The notes under the pieces are model-generated. The model ran no database searches and was not told where the DNA came from. It was given only the letters and a program-made list of their open reading frames with translations. DNA of 11,300 nucleotides, taken from an uncultured Candidatus Pelagibacter sp. GTDB taxonomy: Bacteria > Pseudomonadota > Alphaproteobacteria > Pelagibacterales > Pelagibacteraceae. The stretch covers positions 1 to 11,300 of the forward strand of contig CALCPL010000081.1 of the NCBI GenBank assembly GCA_937897125.1, given 5' to 3'. Positions within the stretch are counted from its first letter, which is position 1. Every line of letters begins with the position of its first letter. This document shows positions 7,175 to 11,300 of this stretch, piece after piece. The position numbers were made by a program, and so were the translations under genes.

Positions 7175-8627
7175 GGATAAAACATACTTTATAAGTCAAT
7201 CAACATCATTAACACTCGTCATTACTATAAGCTTAATTTTTACAGTAGTTGGCTTAATTTACTCAAAAAAATATCAAGGGATTAATAATTATCTAACAGC
7301 GAATAGAAATATTGGTTTCTTTTCACTAACTACAAGCCTAATTGCATCAGCACTTGGAGCTTGGATTTTATTTGGTCCAGCATCTGCTGCTTCATGGGGT
7401 GGAATAGGGGCTGTGATTGGTTATGCATTAGGAACAGCATTTCCTATGATCTTTTTAATTTCACTTGGAAAAAAAATAAGAACTGAGTTTCCAAAAGGCT
7501 CAACTCTAATTGAATTTTTAAGAAAAAGATTTGGTAAGAGCTTATTTAAACTTATTTTACTTATGACGGTATTTTACATGTTTGTCTTTTTATGCGCAGA
7601 AGTTACAGCAGTTGCAATATTGATAAATTATATTTCAGGTACTGAGCTTTGGGTCACTTCTTTAATTATTCTGATCGCAACACTTACCTACACATTGTAT
7701 GGTGGCTTAAGAGCTTCAATTTTTACAGATAATATTCAAATGATTGTAATTGTAGCTTTATTATTAATTTCAGTATTTTATCTAACATCATTTACAGGGG
7801 ATCAGTTTTCTTTCTCATTTATTAAAGAAAAAAGTCCTCACTTACTAAGTGCAAGTTATATTCCAAACTATACCGCAGGATTAACTTTCTTTATCGCAGT
7901 TGCTGCAACCAATCTTTTTCATCAAGGGAACTGGCAAAGAGTTTATGCTGCAAAAAATAACGAAGTCTTAAAGAAAAGTTTACTTGTTTCATTTATTGTA
8001 ATTATTCCAATTGTCTTCTTTATGGGCTTTAGTGGTTTAGTTGCAGTATCAGCTAATCCAAAAGTTATTCCTGATCTTGGTTTCTTCTCTTTATTATTAA
8101 GTGAGCAGACAGAATTTTTATCATTAATAATTGTGATCCTTGGTTTATCATTAACAATTAGTACAGTTGATACATTAGTTAATGCAATATCAAGTTTAAT
8201 AGTAGTTGATGGTAAAGCGACTTTAAATTTAAATAAGAAAACTAATTACTTAACTCTTTCAAAATATTTTATAGTAGCGCTATCAATTGTAGCTTTTGCA
8301 ATCGCTTCAAAAGGATTTAGTGTTTTATACTTATTCTTGCTTGCTGATTTATTTTGTTGTGCGTTTGTGCTCACTGTTTTTTATAGTTTCTATAATAAAA
8401 AGTTGAATGAAAAAACAGCATACATCTCAATTATTATTGGATTAATTGGAGGGTTTCTTTTATTCCCAGCTCCTGATTTTTCAAAGAGCTTATTAGTTGG
8501 TATAATTTTACCAGCAGATACTTTCCCAGCTTTTGTCTCACAATCATTGTTGTTTTTATCTTTTATTATCGCAACTTTTTTGCCTGTAATATTTTGGAAA
8601 ATAAAAGGATCTAAAAAATGGACCTAA
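7173..8627 (+). CDS. thiV: Sodium:solute symporter, probable thiamin-pyrimidine (HMP) transporter ThiV
   Basis: This is a membrane transporter of the sodium:solute symporter (SSS) family, 484 residues with about 13 hydrophobic segments (roughly 9-30, 47-71, 74-97, 123-143, 160-178, 187-206, 235-248, 268-290, 312-340, 363-382, 383-406, 415-435, 453-476). SSS hallmarks are YTLYGGLRASIFTDNIQ (173-189), GNWQRVYAAK (252-261) and LTISTVDTLVNAISSLIV (327-344), which corresponds to the sodium-site helix. The substrate is inferred from the TPP riboswitch directly upstream. In SAR11 an SSS gene in this position, named thiV, is the proposed importer of 4-amino-5-hydroxymethyl-2-methylpyrimidine, for organisms lacking ThiC. 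Import of thiamin itself or another precursor cannot be excluded. Its start codon lies inside the riboswitch closing helix, so translation should fall when TPP is plentiful. Confidence 0.82.
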   Translation: MDKTYFISQSTSLTLVITISLIFTVVGLIYSKKYQGINNYLTANRNIGFFSLTTSLIASALGAWILFGPASAASWGGIGAVIGYALGTAFPMIFLISLGKKIRTEFPKGSTLIEFLRKRFGKSLFKLILLMTVFYMFVFLCAEVTAVAILINYISGTELWVTSLIILIATLTYTLYGGLRASIFTDNIQMIVIVALLLISVFYLTSFTGDQFSFSFIKEKSPHLLSASYIPNYTAGLTFFIAVAATNLFHQGNWQRVYAAKNNEVLKKSLLVSFIVIIPIVFFMGFSGLVAVSANPKVIPDLGFFSLLLSEQTEFLSLIIVILGLSLTISTVDTLVNAISSLIVVDGKATLNLNKKTNYLTLSKYFIVALSIVAFAIASKGFSVLYLFLLADLFCCAFVLTVFYSFYNKKLNEKTAYISIIIGLIGGFLLFPAPDFSKSLLVGIILPADTFPAFVSQSLLFLSFIIATFLPVIFWKIKGSKKWT

Positions 8628-8631
8628 TAAT

Positions 8632-8670
8632 TTGTAAAAGGTGTATAAATAACTATATACACCTTAACAA
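8632..8670 (+). repeat. Inverted repeat between thiV and the ABC ATPase, abutting the start codon
   Basis: AAGGTGTATA (8638-8647) and TATACACCTT (8656-8665) form a perfect 10-bp stem around an 8-base loop. TTGT (8632-8635) can pair with ACAA (8667-8670) after a small internal loop, extending the stem to the base before the next ATG. No T-tract follows on either strand, so this is not a standard intrinsic terminator. The downstream gene has no Shine-Dalgarno. The hairpin may stabilise the thiV 3' end, cause weak termination, or control translation of the exporter genes. The function is not shown by sequence alone. Confidence 0.7.
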
Positions 8671-9606
8671 ATGTCAGAGATTCAAATATCCATTAACAAC
8701 TTATCCAAAGTTTACGATAATGGCTTTAAAGCCCTAAATAATGTTAGCCTTAAAGTAAAACAAGGTGAAATTCTTGCAATGCTTGGGCCAAATGGTGCGG
8801 GCAAAACTAGTTTAATCAGTATTATTTGTGGAATTGTTAAACCCTCTTCAGGCACAGTTACAATTGATAATTTTGATATTATAAAAGATTATAGAGAGAC
8901 AAGATCAAGAATAGGGCTTGTTCCTCAAGAATTAAATCTAGAATCCTTTGAAACTGTTTTTGATACCGTATCTTATTCAAGAGGATTATATGGAAAAGCA
9001 CCCAAACCAGAACACATTGAAAAAATTTTAAAAGACTTAAGTTTGTGGGATAAAAAAGATCAAAGACTAAGACAATTATCAGGTGGAATGAAGAGAAGAG
9101 TTTTAATTGCAAAAGCTTTATCTCATGAACCTAAAATACTATTCCTAGATGAACCAACAGCAGGTGTTGATGTTGAACTTAGAAGAGACATGTGGATGGT
9201 TGTTGAAGAGTTAAGAAAAACAGGGGTCACAATTATCTTAACTACCCATTATATTGAAGAGGCAGAAGCTATTGCTGACCGTGTAGCTGTAATTAATCAA
9301 GGAGAAATTATTATTGTTGAAGATAAAAAAGAATTAATTAAGAAAATGGGTCATAAAAAACTAACCATTGAATTACAAAAAAAAATTACAGAAATTCCAG
9401 AAAATTTACTTAAATATAGTCTTGAAATAGGCGATGAACACATGTCTTTAATTTATACTTATAATGTTCAAGCTGAAAAAACTGGTATTACAGATTTATT
9501 ACAAGACTTAAAAGATACTGGCTTAAAGTTAAAAGATTTAAAAACAGAACAAAGTACTTTGGAGAAGATATTTGTTGATTTAGTAAAGGAGAATAATGAA
9601 ATTTAA
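8671..9606 (+). CDS. ABC-2 type exporter, ATP-binding protein
   Basis: This is the ATPase of a two-component exporter, of the CcmA/YadG/DrrA-like class. The 311 residues contain Walker [10 protein letters not shown] (39-47), Q-loop VPQE (Gln86), signature LSGGMKRR (136-143), Walker B ILFLDE (156-161), AGVD D-loop (164-167) and switch His193. A C-terminal extension (about 225-311) ending in [13 protein letters not shown] is typical of this class, where it contacts the permease. The ATG at 8671 gives the usual short N-terminus before [12 protein letters not shown]. No Shine-Dalgarno is present, and a hairpin occupies the upstream bases. The frame overlaps the permease start by 11 bases. The substrate is unknown: members move drugs, lipids, glycans or haem-related compounds, and nothing here selects among them. 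Confidence 0.9.
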   Translation: MSEIQISINNLSKVYDNGFKALNNVSLKVKQGEILAMLGPNGAGKTSLISIICGIVKPSSGTVTIDNFDIIKDYRETRSRIGLVPQELNLESFETVFDTVSYSRGLYGKAPKPEHIEKILKDLSLWDKKDQRLRQLSGGMKRRVLIAKALSHEPKILFLDEPTAGVDVELRRDMWMVVEELRKTGVTIILTTHYIEEAEAIADRVAVINQGEIIIVEDKKELIKKMGHKKLTIELQKKITEIPENLLKYSLEIGDEHMSLIYTYNVQAEKTGITDLLQDLKDTGLKLKDLKTEQSTLEKIFVDLVKENNEI

Positions 9607-10363
9607 TTATTACGGGTTTAGAGCTATTTATGTTCATGAGATGAATAGATTTATAAGAACTGTAGGTCAGTCTATTCTTTCACCAGTAATATCCACCTCA
9701 TTATATTTTGTAGTGTTCGGTTCAGTTATTGGAGGTTATATTGAAAAAATTGATGGTGTTAGTTATGGATCATTCATTGTACCCGGTTTATTAATGTTAA
9801 CACTGCTTACTCAATCAATAAGTAACACTTCGTTTGGAATATTTTTTCCAAAATTTAATGGAACTATTAACGAGATTTTAGCAGCACCTATATCAACGCT
9901 TGAAACAGTTCTAGCTTTTGTTGGGGCAGGAGCTACTAAAACATTAATTGTTGGTGCTGTAATTTATGCAACTGCTTCTTTTTTTGCAGATGTGACAGTT
10001 AAATATCCATTGTTAATGATATTTTTATTAGTTTTAGTTTCTTTTACATTCGCTTTATTTGGATTTTTAATTGGTGTGGTTAGTAAAAACTTTGAGCAGA
10101 TGTCGATCATTCCATCATTAGTCATCACTCCAATGGTATTCTTAGGTGGAAGTTTATACTCTCTTGATATGTTGCCACCATTTTGGCAAACAATTTCTTA
10201 CTTTAATCCAGTGGTTTATTTAATTGATGGCTTAAGATTTTCTTTCTACGGTGTATCTGATTTTGATATTTGGATAAGTATAAGCTCAATGGTATTTTTT
10301 TTAGTGATTTGTGTAATCTTGGTTACAATTTTACTTAAAAAAGGCTACAATATTAAAAGTTAG
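9596..10363 (+). CDS. ABC-2 type exporter, membrane permease
   Basis: This is the membrane partner of the preceding ATPase, 255 residues of the ABC-2 (YadH/NodJ/DrrB-like) family. Six hydrophobic segments are visible at about 25-46, 58-76, 103-128, 136-160, 169-189 and 224-247. Family hallmarks are an N-terminal amphipathic stretch with [14 protein letters not shown] (18-31), [14 protein letters not shown] (87-100), and the block [20 protein letters not shown] (177-196) followed by [12 protein letters not shown] (203-214). A strong ribosome binding site, AAGGAG (9586-9591), lies inside the end of the ATPase gene, four bases before the ATG. With the 11-base overlap this ensures coupled expression of the pair. 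Transcription converges on the next gene, with only 11 bases between stop codons. Confidence 0.9.
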   Translation: MKFNYYGFRAIYVHEMNRFIRTVGQSILSPVISTSLYFVVFGSVIGGYIEKIDGVSYGSFIVPGLLMLTLLTQSISNTSFGIFFPKFNGTINEILAAPISTLETVLAFVGAGATKTLIVGAVIYATASFFADVTVKYPLLMIFLLVLVSFTFALFGFLIGVVSKNFEQMSIIPSLVITPMVFLGGSLYSLDMLPPFWQTISYFNPVVYLIDGLRFSFYGVSDFDIWISISSMVFFLVICVILVTILLKKGYNIKS

Positions 10364-10374
10364 ATCTAGACAGA

Positions 10375-11256
10375 TTATTTATATTTATCTTCGATCTCAT
10401 AGTATTCATTAAAACCAACAATATCTCTTAGGTCTGAGAATTTTGAAACATTGGTATTGTAGGTTTTGTTCTTCATATTTTTTAAAGATTCTTGCATTGT
10501 CTTAACAGAAGCACTCATCAAAGTTAAAGGAAATACTGCAATCTTGAATCCAATATCTTCCAGTTCATTCATTTCAAGCAAAGGAGTTTCCCCATCTTCA
10601 ATTAAATTAATCATATGATGACCTGGCACTTCTTTGATCACTCTTTTCATGTCTTCTTTAGATTTGATCGCTTCTACAAAAAGAATATCTGCACCAAGTT
10701 CTGAAAATTTTTGCATACGTTTAATAGCATCATCTAATCCTCTGGTAGCTATAGCATCTGTTCTTGCCATAACTAAAATATCTTTATTATTCATTTTGCT
10801 AGCGTCTACTGCAGCTTTAATTCTAGAATTTGCCTCATCTACTTCAACAACATCTTTTCCTTTAGTGTGGCCACATTTTTTTGGCCATTTTTGATCTTCA
10901 ATCATTATTGCTGCAGCACCCGCATCTGCAAATCCTCTGACTGTTCTGTAAACATTTACGGCATTTCCATAACCAGTATCTCCATCAAAAATAATAGGTA
11001 TCGAAGTAACGTTACAAATATTTCTTACCTGCTCAGCCATTTCTGAAAAAGAAATCAATCCTGTGTCTGGCATCCCAAGCTTAGTTGAAGAAACTGCGAA
11101 CCCAGACATAAAACCTACGTTCAGTTCTTCTCTTTCAATTAATTTTGCAGATAAAGCATCGTAACAACCAGGCATAACAATAATATCTTTTTGGTCTAAT
11201 AAATTTTTAAGCTTATCTGCTTTTGGCTTTGAATCTTGTGGTGAAAATAGTGTCAT
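10375..11256 (-). CDS. Isocitrate lyase/PEP mutase superfamily protein, probable C-C lyase (methylisocitrate-lyase-like)
   Basis: This is a soluble beta-barrel enzyme of 293 residues, the length of 2-methylisocitrate lyase (PrpB) and its relatives. Visible motifs are MPGCYDALSAKL (28-39), SGFAVSSTKLGMPDTG (51-66), the metal-site DGDTGYGN (91-98), IEDQKWPKKCGH (119-130), MARTDA (163-168) and LFVEA (192-196). KKCGH with Cys128 is the catalytic loop of the lyase branch. PEP mutase and phosphonopyruvate hydrolase lack this cysteine, so C-C bond cleavage is likely. The exact substrate (2-methylisocitrate, dimethylmalate, oxaloacetate or another 2-hydroxy/oxo-dicarboxylate) is undecided, because no prpC or prpD neighbour is seen. 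The 44 bases upstream hold an AT-rich TATATA (11270-11275) that could be a -10, and no Shine-Dalgarno precedes the ATG. It is convergent with the exporter genes. Confidence 0.85.
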   Translation of the reverse strand: MTLFSPQDSKPKADKLKNLLDQKDIIVMPGCYDALSAKLIEREELNVGFMSGFAVSSTKLGMPDTGLISFSEMAEQVRNICNVTSIPIIFDGDTGYGNAVNVYRTVRGFADAGAAAIMIEDQKWPKKCGHTKGKDVVEVDEANSRIKAAVDASKMNNKDILVMARTDAIATRGLDDAIKRMQKFSELGADILFVEAIKSKEDMKRVIKEVPGHHMINLIEDGETPLLEMNELEDIGFKIAVFPLTLMSASVKTMQESLKNMKNKTYNTNVSKFSDLRDIVGFNEYYEIEDKYK

Positions 11257-11300
11257 AGTTTGAAAGGTATATATAATGCAATTTGTGGAAATAAATAAAC

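Noticed and set aside
10361..10370. Overlapping palindromes TAGATCTA/TCTAGA between the convergent stops as a bidirectional terminator
   Set aside because: They are too short, with no stable hairpin and no flanking T-tracts in the right places.
10634..10894. Plus-strand 86-residue open frame inside the lyase gene
   Set aside because: It is antisense to conserved catalytic motifs (KKCGH, MARTDA), and nothing supports its translation.

Overview
The window is strongly AT-rich and gene-dense, with short intergenic gaps, weak or absent Shine-Dalgarno motifs and very small regulatory RNAs. This, together with taurine uptake genes and a TPP-riboswitch-controlled sodium:solute symporter, points to a streamlined marine alphaproteobacterium of the SAR11 clade (Pelagibacterales). 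That placement is an inference from content and style, not from a marker gene. The first 42 bases are not genomic: they match the Illumina Nextera i5-side adapter (index plus transposase mosaic end), so this is the end of an assembled contig or fragment with untrimmed adapter.

Layout. Positions 84-3829 (minus strand) carry a taurine-type ABC importer in the order tauA, hairpin terminator, tauB, tauC. Its permease is more than twice the usual length. A short divergent promoter region (3830-4036) separates it from a plus-strand group: tpa (taurine:pyruvate aminotransferase, 4037-5383), ald (alanine dehydrogenase, 5425-6537) and an unrecognised 171-residue protein (6549-7064). Next come a compact TPP riboswitch (about 7101-7174) and a sodium:solute symporter (7173-8627) that matches the SAR11 thiamin-pyrimidine transporter ThiV. 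A hairpin without a U-tract then leads into a two-gene ABC-2 exporter (8671-10363). A convergent minus-strand gene of the isocitrate lyase/PEP mutase superfamily (10375-11256) closes the window.

How it works together. TauA would bind taurine in the periplasm, and TauB/TauC would import it. Tpa moves the amino group from taurine to pyruvate, giving sulfoacetaldehyde and L-alanine. Ald deaminates alanine to regenerate pyruvate and release ammonium with NADH. The next enzyme, sulfoacetaldehyde acetyltransferase (Xsc), is not in the window, so the fate of the carbon and sulfur cannot be read here. The thiV unit is a separate vitamin-precursor scavenging function. It has no visible link to taurine beyond adjacency.

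Most content fits known families. The points most worth a second look are the giant extracytoplasmic insertion in TauC, the riboswitch whose closing helix appears to include the start codon, the unknown protein in the tpa-ald group, the hairpin abutting the exporter start codon, and the adapter artefact. I saw no CRISPR array, insertion sequence, tRNA or rRNA, and no intergenic stretch longer than about 210 bases.
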